A stretch of 64,000 bases of DNA, from contig NZ_AEYE02000031.1 of NCBI RefSeq assembly GCF_000298315.2, positions 248,001 to 312,000 on the forward strand, in the 5' to 3' direction. Below, piece after piece: positions 25,751 through 33,056 of this stretch. The translations under genes and the position numbers were made by a program. Under the pieces are notes generated by a model. The model was given only the letters and a program-made list of their open reading frames with translations, was not told where the DNA came from and did not search any database. The stretch is from Rhizobium grahamii CCGE 502. Its GTDB lineage: Bacteria; Pseudomonadota; Alphaproteobacteria; Rhizobiales; Rhizobiaceae. How positions within the stretch are numbered: position 1 is the first letter of the stretch; each line of letters begins with the position of its first letter.

Positions 25751-26194
25751 TCACGGCTTGAAGATCGAGAAGACCGACGAGAACTTGTTAATCAGGTATG
25801 GCGCGAAAAGCACGAGGCCGGAATAGAAGAAGTTCGCCGCCTTCGTCATGTCGGGTATCTCGTTGACGCTGGCAAAGCGATAAAGGCAGGCGAGGCCGAA
25901 ACCGACGTATAGCATTAGTATTGCGACGGTTCCGACAAGGGCGATGAAACGGCTCGAACTCGCTTTCATCATCGTGATGGTTAGTGGGAGCTGCCCTGCG
26001 GCGAGGGGGATGCCAGCGGCGTCGATGGGGGTTCCGGCTGCGTCAGTTTTCGTCAACTCGACTTCCTCAGACAGGGCGTCGGTCAGCGACCAATCGTGGG
26101 CCTCCCGGAGCGAGCGGTAGCACAGCAGCATCGATATCACCACGGCGATGGCGACGAGTACGATCAGCATATCGGCAAAATTTATCGAATTCAC
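25751..26194 (-). CDS. uncharacterised small membrane protein
   Basis: Protein of 147 residues not recognised as a named family. It has three hydrophobic segments (about residues 7-27, 83-107 and 122-142) and a polar loop in between (about 28-80) containing the near-repeat AAGTPIDAAGIPLAAGQ. It starts with GTG at 26194, supported by GGGAGG six bases upstream. The promoter region holds a perfect 19-bp inverted repeat with a good -35/-10 pair, so this gene is probably under tight control. Function unknown. Confidence 0.75.
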   Translation of the reverse strand: MNSINFADMLIVLVAIAVVISMLLCYRSLREAHDWSLTDALSEEVELTKTDAAGTPIDAAGIPLAAGQLPLTITMMKASSSRFIALVGTVAILMLYVGFGLACLYRFASVNEIPDMTKAANFFYSGLVLFAPYLINKFSSVFSIFKP

Positions 26195-26241
26195 CAGAGC
26201 CTCCCTCAGAGTGCCGCGACATGAATCTGTCGATGAAACCG

Positions 26242-26289
26242 AGTGTAATCTTTGCGTGTATCATGTCAATATACACGCAAAGATTACAC
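26242..26289 (-). promoter_or_regulatory. perfect 19-bp inverted repeat overlapping a sigma-70-like promoter
   Basis: GTGTAATCTTTGCGTGTAT at 26243-26261 is repeated as its exact reverse complement at 26271-26289, with a 9-base centre. On the minus strand the centre supplies TTGACA (26264-26269), and 16 bases further is TACACT (26242-26247), a fair -35/-10 pair directed at the membrane-protein gene starting at 26194. It lacks the T-run of a terminator. An operator for a dimeric or tetrameric repressor is the simplest reading. Confidence 0.7.
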
Positions 26290-26342
26290 GTCGATACAAC
26301 CGTCGCAGGCTGCTCGCTGAGAGGGGGCGTGTAATTCGATGA

Positions 26343-28145
26343 TCACTTCACGGCGGCGAGAAAATCGCCGGCGCCAGTTTCGAACTGCAGCTTGGCAAGC
26401 TTGGCGTAGATGCCGCCATCACGAATGAGGGTCTGATGCGTTCCCTCCTCGACAACGCGGCCTTGATCCATAACGAGAATCCGGTCAGCCTTCAGCACGG
26501 TGGCGAGGCGATGAGCAATGACAAGCGTCGTGCGCCCGGTCATGAGCCCATCGAGGGCCTTTTGCACAAGTGTTTCGCTTTCGGCGTCCAACGCCGAAGT
26601 CGCCTCATCGAGCAGGAGCACTGGTGCGTCTTTCAGGATGGCACGGGCGATCGCGATCCGCTGACGTTGGCCGCCGGAGAGCGTGATGCCGCGCTCGCCA
26701 ACTTCCGTGTCGTATCCCTTCTCCAGGCGGGCAACGAATTCGTCGGCCTGGGCGGCGATCGCGGCGGCACGCACCTCTTCGCGCGTAGCCTCCGGACGAC
26801 CGAAGGCGATGTTGTCGTGAATCGAAGCCGCAAAGATGGTGACATCCTGTGGCACGATCGCGAGGCGTTTGCGCAGCTCGTCGGGATCGGTGCTGGTTGC
26901 TTCGACACTGTCGACCGTCACGGAGCCTTGCTGCGGGTCATAGAAGCGGAGCAGCAGAGAGAAGACTGTACTTTTGCCGGCGCCCGAGGGACCAACAATC
27001 GCAACGGTCTCGCCGGGAGCGACGTCGAAGCTCAGGCCATGCAGCGCCGATCGTTCGGGGCGTGATGGATAGGCGAAGTGCACATTACTGAACTGCACAC
27101 GGCCAAGGGCAGGAGCAGGCAGCGCAACAGGCGCTGCCGGCGCCGCAATCGGAGAAACCTCGTCGAGCAGTTCCGTCAGCCGGTCGGCAGCACCCGCGGC
27201 CTGCGAAAGCTCGCCCCAGACTTCCGACAGGGCTCCGAGGGAACCGGCGGCGATGACGGCGTAGAGAAGGAACTGGCCGAGCGTGCCCGCAGAGAGTGTG
27301 CCCGCGAGGACGTTGTGGGCTCCGACCCAGAGGACGGCAACGACGCTGCCGAAGATAAGCGTGATGGCGATGCCGGTCAGCAGGGCGCGTGAGCGGATCG
27401 CGGCACGGGCGGCGGCATAGGCCGTTTCGACGGCCGATCCATAACGGTCCGCCGCAGCGTCTTCTCCGCCAAAAGCCTGGACGGTGCGGCTGGCGGCGAT
27501 CGTTTCGTTGGCGAACGCGGAGGCATCGGCCAGCGTATCCTGAGCAAAGCGAGAGCGTTTCCGTACCGAGCGGCCGAAGCCGACGAGCGGGAAGACGATC
27601 AGCGGGATCGCACCGATCACCAGGCTGGACAGCTTTGGAGAGGTCACGATCATCATGCCCATCGCACCGAGACAGAGGATGAGGTTGCGCAGAGCCACAG
27701 AGGCCGTGGCACCAACGGCCGACTTGATCTGCGTCGTATCTGCCGTCAGGCGAGAGACGATCTCACCGGACTGATTGATGTCGAAGAAGGCCGGCGATAG
27801 TCGTGTCACGTGACTGAAGACATCACGGCGAAGGTCGGCGACGACCCGCTCGCCAAGCGTGATGACAAAGTAGTAGCGAAGGGCGCTGGCGACGGCCAGC
27901 ACGACCGCCATGATCATCAGCATGAGGAAGTAGCTGTTGATGAAGCTGCCATCGGCCTGCGTGAAGCCGTGATCGATCATGCGGCGGACGGCAAGCGGCA
28001 GGGCGAGCGAGGTGACCGCCGCAAGCGCAAGCGAAGCGAGAGCGCCGGCGACCAGGCCGCGATAGCGCACGACATAGGGCGTAAGCCGGCCTAGCGGCTT
28101 CAGCGATCGCGACTTCTTTTCCCCTGCTTGACCCGCGTATGCCAA
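26343..28145 (-). CDS. ABC exporter, fused membrane and ATPase domains (MsbA/LmrA type)
   Basis: Half-transporter of 600 residues acting as a homodimer in the inner membrane. Six transmembrane helices cover about 30-320. The ATPase domain covers about 350-590, with Walker A VGPSGAGKST, signature LSGGQRQR, Walker B VLLLDEATSALD and the H-loop VIAHRLAT. Substrate could be lipid, drug or peptide and is not evident. The likely start is TTG at 28145 with GGAG six bases upstream, because no ATG occurs before the first membrane helix is passed. It is transcribed alone. Confidence 0.93.
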   Translation of the reverse strand: MAYAGQAGEKKSRSLKPLGRLTPYVVRYRGLVAGALASLALAAVTSLALPLAVRRMIDHGFTQADGSFINSYFLMLMIMAVVLAVASALRYYFVITLGERVVADLRRDVFSHVTRLSPAFFDINQSGEIVSRLTADTTQIKSAVGATASVALRNLILCLGAMGMMIVTSPKLSSLVIGAIPLIVFPLVGFGRSVRKRSRFAQDTLADASAFANETIAASRTVQAFGGEDAAADRYGSAVETAYAAARAAIRSRALLTGIAITLIFGSVVAVLWVGAHNVLAGTLSAGTLGQFLLYAVIAAGSLGALSEVWGELSQAAGAADRLTELLDEVSPIAAPAAPVALPAPALGRVQFSNVHFAYPSRPERSALHGLSFDVAPGETVAIVGPSGAGKSTVFSLLLRFYDPQQGSVTVDSVEATSTDPDELRKRLAIVPQDVTIFAASIHDNIAFGRPEATREEVRAAAIAAQADEFVARLEKGYDTEVGERGITLSGGQRQRIAIARAILKDAPVLLLDEATSALDAESETLVQKALDGLMTGRTTLVIAHRLATVLKADRILVMDQGRVVEEGTHQTLIRDGGIYAKLAKLQFETGAGDFLAAVK

Positions 28146-28192
28146 TTCGTCTCCGATCCCCTACAACACCGCTTAACCGCGGCTGATGGCTC

Positions 28193-28221
28193 TTGTTATC
28201 CTGCCGGCCTTCATGTATAGG
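28193..28221 (+). promoter_or_regulatory. sigma-70 promoter for rpmE
   Basis: TTGTTA, 17-base spacer, TATAGG, about 115 bp before the rpmE start. It predicts a leader of about 110 bases. Confidence 0.6.
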
Positions 28222-28237
28222 CAGCCCATCCTAATGG

Positions 28238-28266
28238 GAAGCCGTAGCCTTTGCGTCTGCGGCTTC
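28238..28266 (+). promoter_or_regulatory. stem-loop in the rpmE leader
   Basis: GAAGCCGTAG pairs with CTGCGGCTTC (10 bp, one G-U) around a 9-base loop, about 10 bases after the expected transcription start. Ribosomal-protein leaders often carry such structures for feedback control; that use here is inferred. Confidence 0.45.
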
Positions 28267-28337
28267 ATTTATTCAATCGGTCCTCTTGTCGCAACGAATA
28301 TGCGTCAAATTGGACGTTGCTTCGCAGGAAGATTGTT

Positions 28338-28559
28338 ATGAAGGCAGATATCCATCCCGACTATCACACGATCAAGATAGTCATGACCGACGGCACTGAA
28401 TACGAAACCCGCTCGACCTGGGGTTCTGAAGGCGCAGTCATGAACCTCGAAATCGACTCCAAGTCGCATCCGGCATGGACTGGTGGCAACCAGCAGCTCA
28501 TGGACCGTGGCGGCCGCGTTTCCAAGTTCAACAAGCGTTTCGGCGGCCTCGGCCTCTAA
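28338..28559 (+). CDS. rpmE: 50S ribosomal protein L31 (bL31)
   Basis: Protein of 73 residues of the large subunit: [20 protein letters not shown] and [19 protein letters not shown], then VSKFNKRF. It has no CxxC zinc ligands, as in other alphaproteobacterial L31. AGGAAG stands before the ATG at 28338; the frame open to 28251 is not family-like. It has its own promoter, a structured leader and a strong terminator. Confidence 0.96.
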   Translation: MKADIHPDYHTIKIVMTDGTEYETRSTWGSEGAVMNLEIDSKSHPAWTGGNQQLMDRGGRVSKFNKRFGGLGL

Positions 28560-28582
28560 TCGCTGCTGGATGGCAGAATTTG

Positions 28583-28609
28583 AAAAACCCCACTTCGGTG
28601 GGGTTTTTT
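28583..28609 (+). terminator. Rho-independent terminator after rpmE
   Basis: ACCCCAC-TTCG-GTGGGGT with an A-run before and TTTTTT after, a textbook terminator with a UUCG loop. Confidence 0.9.
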
Positions 28610-28728
28610 ATTGCGTGCTTTCGGTGGTTGCCGCGACACTGTTTCCCTTCTTGAATACGTTACGGCCTCTTGGAAATCCGTTCGATCCAAGACAAGATCA
28701 TCCAGCTCCAGCTTTGAAGGGGACTGGG

Positions 28729-29199
28729 ATGGAAAACCACGAGCCGTTTCTAAGAGAAGCGATCGCGCTTTCGAAATCTTCGATGGAACGCGGTGACGAG
28801 CCGTTTGGCTCAGTGCTGGTTAAGGACGGCAGGGTCATTCTGCGCGCCGAAAACAGCGTATTCACCGGCCGCGATATGACGAACCACGCCGAGTTGAACC
28901 TGATCAAGCTCGCTGCGCAGAAGTACGATGCTGCTTTCCTGACAGATTGCACTCTCTATACCAGCACCGAGCCGTGTGCGATGTGTTCAGGGGCGATTTA
29001 CTGGTCAGGGATCGGGCGCATGGTGTTTGCGTGCTCCGAGACGCGACTGGGTGAGATTGCCGGGATAGGCCTGAACGTTCCGAGCCGGGCAATATTGGAA
29101 ACCGGCGCGCGCATTATCGCCGTCGATGGCCCGAACATAGAAGGCGAAGCTGCTGCCGTCCATCAGGAATTCTGGCCAAAGCATCTGGGTAAAACGTAG
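28729..29199 (+). CDS. nucleoside deaminase (cytidine/deoxycytidylate deaminase family)
   Basis: Zinc enzyme of 156 residues. The zinc and proton-shuttle motif is NHAELNLI (about residues 51-58) and the second zinc motif is STEPCAMCSGAIYWSG (about 79-94). The layout resembles guanine deaminase and tRNA adenosine deaminase-like proteins (GuaD/TadA group). A guanine, cytosine or related base deaminase is likely. The ATG at 28729 has AAGGGG upstream; longer in-frame starts overlap rpmE and its terminator. Confidence 0.88.
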   Translation: MENHEPFLREAIALSKSSMERGDEPFGSVLVKDGRVILRAENSVFTGRDMTNHAELNLIKLAAQKYDAAFLTDCTLYTSTEPCAMCSGAIYWSGIGRMVFACSETRLGEIAGIGLNVPSRAILETGARIIAVDGPNIEGEAAAVHQEFWPKHLGKT

Positions 29200-29224
29200 C
29201 GGGCTGAATGCCCGTGGCGCGCAA

Positions 29225-29258
29225 AAGAAAAACCGGCCGCGCACGACGCAGCCGGTTT
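29225..29258 (-). terminator. terminator after rcdA
   Basis: AAACCGGC/GCCGGTTT arms; read on the minus strand it runs into TTTTTCTTTT, 24 bases past the rcdA stop. Confidence 0.75.
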
Positions 29259-29281
29259 CATGAATGCGGTATCGAGGCGGC

Positions 29282-29797
29282 TTAGTTGTTGCTGAAAGCC
29301 GTCTGCAGCAAGCTAAGCTGAGCCTGGACGCTATTCTGGTTGTCAGGAACGATCGGGGCTTCGGCCGGACGGTAGATTTCGCGATCGAGCAGGGCGACGC
29401 GGTTCTGCAAGCGCAGCGAACGTTCGATCAGATCGCGGAAGGATTCCGGCAGGTCGCCCCAGCCCGGCGCGTTGCGATCGACGTTGAAACCGTCGAGCCG
29501 CACCTTGTTCTTCTCGGCCAGAACCTGATCGCGTGACATCTCGCCATTGTTGACAGCGCGCTGCAGCAGCAGCCAGGACGCCATCTGCATCAGGCGGGTG
29601 GTGAGGCGCATCGACTCAGCGGCATACAGAACGGATGCCATGCGCGGCAGAACCTTCGAGGCTGCGCGACCCTGGCCATCGAGATAGGCGGCGGTTTCTT
29701 CAACCAGCGACATGCCTTCCGAATACAGTGTCTTGAACTGCGAGGATGAGGCAGCGCGACCTGCAAAACTGATCGTGTTCAATCCAAGCTCTGACAT
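29282..29797 (-). CDS. rcdA: RcdA-like protein (DUF1465), adaptor for CtrA degradation
   Basis: Helical protein of 171 residues of the DUF1465 family, whose studied member RcdA helps the ClpXP protease destroy the cell-cycle regulator CtrA. Recognisable family stretches are YSEGMSLVEETAAYLDGQGR, AAESMRLTTRLMQMASWLL and MSRDQVLAEKNKVRL. The C-terminal tail (about 145-171) is polar and probably disordered, as in Caulobacter RcdA. An exact CtrA-type box lies 126 bp upstream of the start, suggesting that CtrA regulates the gene for its own destruction. Monocistronic, with a terminator. Confidence 0.88.
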   Translation of the reverse strand: MSELGLNTISFAGRAASSSQFKTLYSEGMSLVEETAAYLDGQGRAASKVLPRMASVLYAAESMRLTTRLMQMASWLLLQRAVNNGEMSRDQVLAEKNKVRLDGFNVDRNAPGWGDLPESFRDLIERSLRLQNRVALLDREIYRPAEAPIVPDNQNSVQAQLSLLQTAFSNN

Positions 29798-29922
29798 TTA
29801 AATAGTCCCTGTTGCACGCATCTACTTATGGTCAGGTAACGTCAGCCGAAGGGAAAAAGTTTCTCCGGCCGCTCTTTATGCTTTTAAGATGGTAGCTTTA
29901 GCGGAATTGCGCAAGGCGTTTC

Positions 29923-29937
29923 TTAAGAAAGGGTTAA
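29923..29937. promoter_or_regulatory. CtrA box 1, upstream of rcdA
   Basis: Exact TTAA-N7-TTAA (with a following C), the known CtrA recognition pattern of alphaproteobacteria, 126 bp before the rcdA start. Confidence 0.65.
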
Positions 29938-29974
29938 CTTCCACAGTTTCATGGAAATGGTCCCCAACGCAATA

Positions 29975-30083
29975 AAAAAGAAGAGCCGCAAAAGCGGCTC
30001 TCAAGGTAAAACAGGGAGAAAAATCAGACCAATTCACCGCATGGAAAACTGTCTGAGATCCAGAGAAGATCTGGATGAGTACA
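29975..30083 (-). ncRNA. candidate trans-acting small RNA upstream of rcdA
   Basis: The 376-bp gap between DUF1192 and rcdA has no ORF but shows sRNA architecture on the minus strand. Near the 5' end is a stem ATCCAGA/TCTGGAT with loop TCTTC (about 30059-30077). An unpaired pyrimidine-rich stretch follows (TTTTTCTCCCTG, resembling an anti-Shine-Dalgarno sequence). It ends in a terminator, GAGCCGC-TTTT-GCGGCTC, followed by TTCTTTTTT. The expected length is about 110 bases. A -10-like TATAAG or TATTAC (30084-30096) and a CtrA box lie just upstream. The exact 5' end is a guess. The terminator could instead serve the DUF1192 transcript. Confidence 0.5.
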
Positions 30084-30100
30084 GTAATACCTTATAAAGC

Positions 30101-30115
30101 TTAATGGCCGCTTAA
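30101..30115. promoter_or_regulatory. CtrA box 2, upstream of the candidate sRNA
   Basis: A second exact TTAA-N7-TTAA in the same intergenic region, placed just upstream of -10-like sequences of the minus-strand candidate sRNA. Confidence 0.6.
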
Positions 30116-30173
30116 ACCTGTCCCAGTTTAGTCCTTTACGGAAGCATGGTTTGCTGCTTTAGCCAGCCGCCGA

Positions 30174-30365
30174 TCAGGAGCGGAAGAGGCTTTCCGCCGC
30201 TGATCTTGTCGAGGTCTTGCTGGCCACCTCAGTTTCAATTCTCACGATCTCGGCCTTGAGCAGCTCAATGCGCGATCTCAATTCGTCGACCGAGACGGTC
30301 GAGAGATCGCCACCGATCTCATGCGCAACCTTTTTCTGCGGCCGGTCGTCGTCGATGAAGCTCAT
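30174..30365 (-). CDS. DUF1192 family protein
   Basis: Small charged protein of 63 residues. The N-terminal SFIDDDRPQKKVAHEIGGDL and the helical SVDELRSRIELLKAEIVRIE (probable short coiled coil) are the DUF1192 pattern. Function unknown; it is widespread in Rhizobiales. GGAGG five bases before the ATG fixes the start. It begins 20 bp after the stop of the MFS gene on the same strand, so it may be co-transcribed with it. Confidence 0.87.
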   Translation of the reverse strand: MSFIDDDRPQKKVAHEIGGDLSTVSVDELRSRIELLKAEIVRIETEVASKTSTRSAAESLFRS

Positions 30366-30385
30366 GTGCTCCTCCCTTTTCTGCC

Positions 30386-31666
30386 TCAGTTATATTTTAG
30401 GGCAGGATCGCCGGTTTCGGGAGTCTTGGCGGTTCCGCGATCGGCAAGCGACATGCTTTCGGGCGTCAGCGTTTGCGATGTGGCCGTCGGAATTGTGGTA
30501 AAGGCGTCGCGATCGCCGACCGGAACGGCGGCGCGCATGCGGCTGCGGATGATGGCATAGGCGGTGATCAGCACATGGGCGATCGCCGTCACCAGGAAGA
30601 GGGCGTGCGGGTTGATCATCGACATCACCGGACCGCCGATGGTCGGGCCGATGATCGTGCCGATGCCGTAAAGGAGCAGCAACCCGCCGGAGACTTTTAC
30701 GAAGTCCTCGGCGGAGGCAAAGTCGTTCGCGTGCGCAACGGCGATCGGATAGAGCGTGTTGGCAACGGCGCCATAGAGAACGACGAGACCGATAATGAAG
30801 TAGGGCGAGTCGGGGTGCAGGATCGCCAGCAGCAGGCCGGCGAGAGCGGCAATCGCCGACATTGCCGCCAGTACGTAGCGACGGTCGATACGGTCCGAGA
30901 GGCGGCCGGCCGGCAGTTGCATCACGGCACCGGCGAAGATCGTGGAGCTCATCATGATGGCGATGCTGGTATCGGACAGGCCAGCGCCAGCACCAAAGAC
31001 GGCGCCCAGCGTACCGTAGGCGCCGTTGGCGATACCGACGAGGAGAATGCCAAGACAAGAGACGGGAGAGTTGCGGTAAAGGGCCGGCAGATCGAGCTTG
31101 ACGGCTTTCAGCGGCTGTGGCGAGGCCGCGGTCGAGAGCGTCGTCGGAAGCATCGCGATGCAGTAGAAGATGCCGCAGATCATGAAGAGCACGGGCGTGC
31201 GCACATCCTCCAGCGGAATCATCATCTGGCCGGCCACGACGCCGAAGAGCGTGATGGAGATATAAAGCGAGAAGATCGCGCCGCGGCTTTCGTTGGTGGC
31301 GCGCTCGTTCAGCCAGCTCTCGATGATCATCGACGTACCGGCGGTCGCAAAGCCGGTGACGGCGCGCAACAGGACCCACCAGACCGGATGGATGATGATA
31401 CCGCTTACGAGCGCGATAATCGCGATAATCGCAATGAAGCCGGAGAAGGCGCGAACGTGGCCGACACGGCGCACCAGTTTGGGGGCAACAAGGCAGCCGA
31501 TGACGAAGCCGGCCGCCCAGGACGTGCCGAGCAGCCCGAGGGTGGTCGTTGCATAACCTTCCAGGTTGCCACGCACTGGAAGCAGGATGCCCTGCAAGCC
31601 GTTGCCCATGAAGAGAAAGAGCGTCCCGAAAAGAAGTGAGGCGACGGACAGCAGATTTCTTTTCAT
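30386..31666 (-). CDS. MFS transporter (YcaD-like)
   Basis: Major facilitator protein of about 426 residues with twelve hydrophobic segments in two halves. The usual loop signatures are visible: GCLVAPKLVRRVGHVR between helices 2 and 3, and AGRLSDRIDRRYVL between helices 8 and 9. A polar tail of about 45 residues ends it. The likely role is efflux; substrate unknown. I prefer MKRNLLSVA at 31666; an in-frame ATG at 31702 exists without a ribosome site. Confidence 0.88.
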   Translation of the reverse strand: MKRNLLSVASLLFGTLFLFMGNGLQGILLPVRGNLEGYATTTLGLLGTSWAAGFVIGCLVAPKLVRRVGHVRAFSGFIAIIAIIALVSGIIIHPVWWVLLRAVTGFATAGTSMIIESWLNERATNESRGAIFSLYISITLFGVVAGQMMIPLEDVRTPVLFMICGIFYCIAMLPTTLSTAASPQPLKAVKLDLPALYRNSPVSCLGILLVGIANGAYGTLGAVFGAGAGLSDTSIAIMMSSTIFAGAVMQLPAGRLSDRIDRRYVLAAMSAIAALAGLLLAILHPDSPYFIIGLVVLYGAVANTLYPIAVAHANDFASAEDFVKVSGGLLLLYGIGTIIGPTIGGPVMSMINPHALFLVTAIAHVLITAYAIIRSRMRAAVPVGDRDAFTTIPTATSQTLTPESMSLADRGTAKTPETGDPALKYN

Positions 31667-31839
31667 ATACCCAGACTCTATGCGTTGAATGTCAAAGGAC
31701 ATATGGCAACACGCGAGTGTCGCCCAGCCTCGAGAAGATTGATTGTGCCCCCAAATGCCGCTACGGCATGAATAATTGCAGTCGTGACGCGAAAAAATGT
31801 CCGTCCTGTGACAATCAGAAGAGATGGAAAAATAAAGAC

Positions 31840-32004
31840 ATGACGAAGCTGATCGCTCTGCTGCTCATCCTGGCGATGGCGATCCAGCTGATCAAGCCGC
31901 TGGGTGTCCCGGGGCTACGTCGGCGCATGGATTTCTGGAAGATCGCGCTGATCGCTTTCGCAATATGGGCGCTGGCGCTGATCGGGCGCGACTTGTTCGT
32001 TTAA
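31840..32004 (+). CDS. small two-helix membrane protein
   Basis: Predicted 54-residue protein: MTKLIALLLILAMAIQLIKP forms one hydrophobic helix, a basic loop GLRRRMDFWK follows, and a second helix is IALIAFAIWALALI. This is plausible for a real inner-membrane miniprotein, and positive-inside topology places the loop in the cytoplasm. The ribosome site is weak (TAAAGA). Its stop overlaps the convergent PhzF-like gene by 4 bp. No family recognised. Confidence 0.6.
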   Translation: MTKLIALLLILAMAIQLIKPLGVPGLRRRMDFWKIALIAFAIWALALIGRDLFV

Positions 32005-32918
32005 TACGCGATTTCGCCGCGCATGACGGGCGCGCAACTGCCGGAAATCGTTACGTCGGTGACGGTCCCGTCCTGCTTGACCACATCGATCCCGATGAGG
32101 CTGCGGCGTCCCATCTCGACGCCTTGCTCTATGGTCAGCGAAACGCTCATATTCGCATCCGGCTCCAGCGAAACGAGGTAGGCGCCAAGTGCAGCAGAGG
32201 CGCTGCCGGTCGCCGGATCCTCGGGCACGTTGTCGAGTGGCGCAAACATCCGTGCGCGGATCATCCACGGATTTTCCTGCGAGCGCACGTAGACGAACAG
32301 CGAGAAGTCGTGGTTGCCTTCAAGGGTCGACCCGGCCGCATCCTGAAAATAGGCAAGGTTCGGTCGGGCGCGGCCGAGGGCGGCAAGGCTCGCGAGTTCG
32401 GCAACCACGAAACTCAGCCCAACCGATGCGATAACAGGTTCATGCGTAGATACGCGGATTTCGTCTGGTTCGATGGCGATGCAGCGAGCAACGGTGTGCT
32501 CCGAGATTGTGTCGCCGACAGCAAGCGGTCTCGGCGCGCGAATGGATGCGGACAGCACCTCGCCACGGTCCCGCTTTAGGTCAACTTCGACGAGGCCCGC
32601 CTTCTCCTCGAAGCGCAGCTTCTCTCCAGTGGGGCGCCCGAACACCTCGCCCTGCCGCCCGAGCACATAGGCGGTACCAACGTTCGGATGGCCGGCAAAG
32701 GGCACCTCCATGGTCGGCGTGAAGATACGGATACGGGCGGTATTGGCGGGATCCTCCGGCGGCAGCACGAAGGTGACCTCCGAATAGCCGAACTCCGCGG
32801 CGATGTTCTGCATGTCGGTATCGGTCAGACCACGCGCGTCCGTCATGACAGCCAGCGGATTGCCTTCGAAACGGGTGGAGGTGAAAACATCGACGGTCGT
32901 GAAGGCAACGGTTTTCAT
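32001..32918 (-). CDS. PhzF-family isomerase/epimerase-like protein
   Basis: Protein of 305 residues with the two-domain PhzF (diaminopimelate-epimerase-like) fold. The catalytic glutamate region [10 protein letters not shown] is near residue 47. The substrate-binding motifs are [20 protein letters not shown] (about 63-82) and [15 protein letters not shown] in the second domain. PhzF isomerises a phenazine precursor, but no phenazine genes are nearby. Rhizobial homologues are of unknown substrate. It is transcribed alone toward the small plus-strand membrane-protein gene. Confidence 0.9.
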   Translation of the reverse strand: MKTVAFTTVDVFTSTRFEGNPLAVMTDARGLTDTDMQNIAAEFGYSEVTFVLPPEDPANTARIRIFTPTMEVPFAGHPNVGTAYVLGRQGEVFGRPTGEKLRFEEKAGLVEVDLKRDRGEVLSASIRAPRPLAVGDTISEHTVARCIAIEPDEIRVSTHEPVIASVGLSFVVAELASLAALGRARPNLAYFQDAAGSTLEGNHDFSLFVYVRSQENPWMIRARMFAPLDNVPEDPATGSASAALGAYLVSLEPDANMSVSLTIEQGVEMGRRSLIGIDVVKQDGTVTDVTISGSCAPVMRGEIAY

Positions 32919-33002
32919 GGCGGCTCCGAACGGGCTGATGCCATGATCCTTACTTGCGATCGGAGGGCTGCAGAAGCTGGAAACTTGTCGCTGTTACAAT
33001 AG

Positions 33003-33029
33003 AAAACCGGCCGCTTTGGGCGGCCGGTT
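33003..33029 (-). terminator. terminator after fbaB
   Basis: AACCGGCCG/CGGCCGGTT hairpin; on the minus strand it is followed by TTTTC. It lies 28 bases past the aldolase stop. Confidence 0.75.
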
Positions 33030-33056
33030 CTGTTTGTCTTCCAAGTCGAGAAAGGC

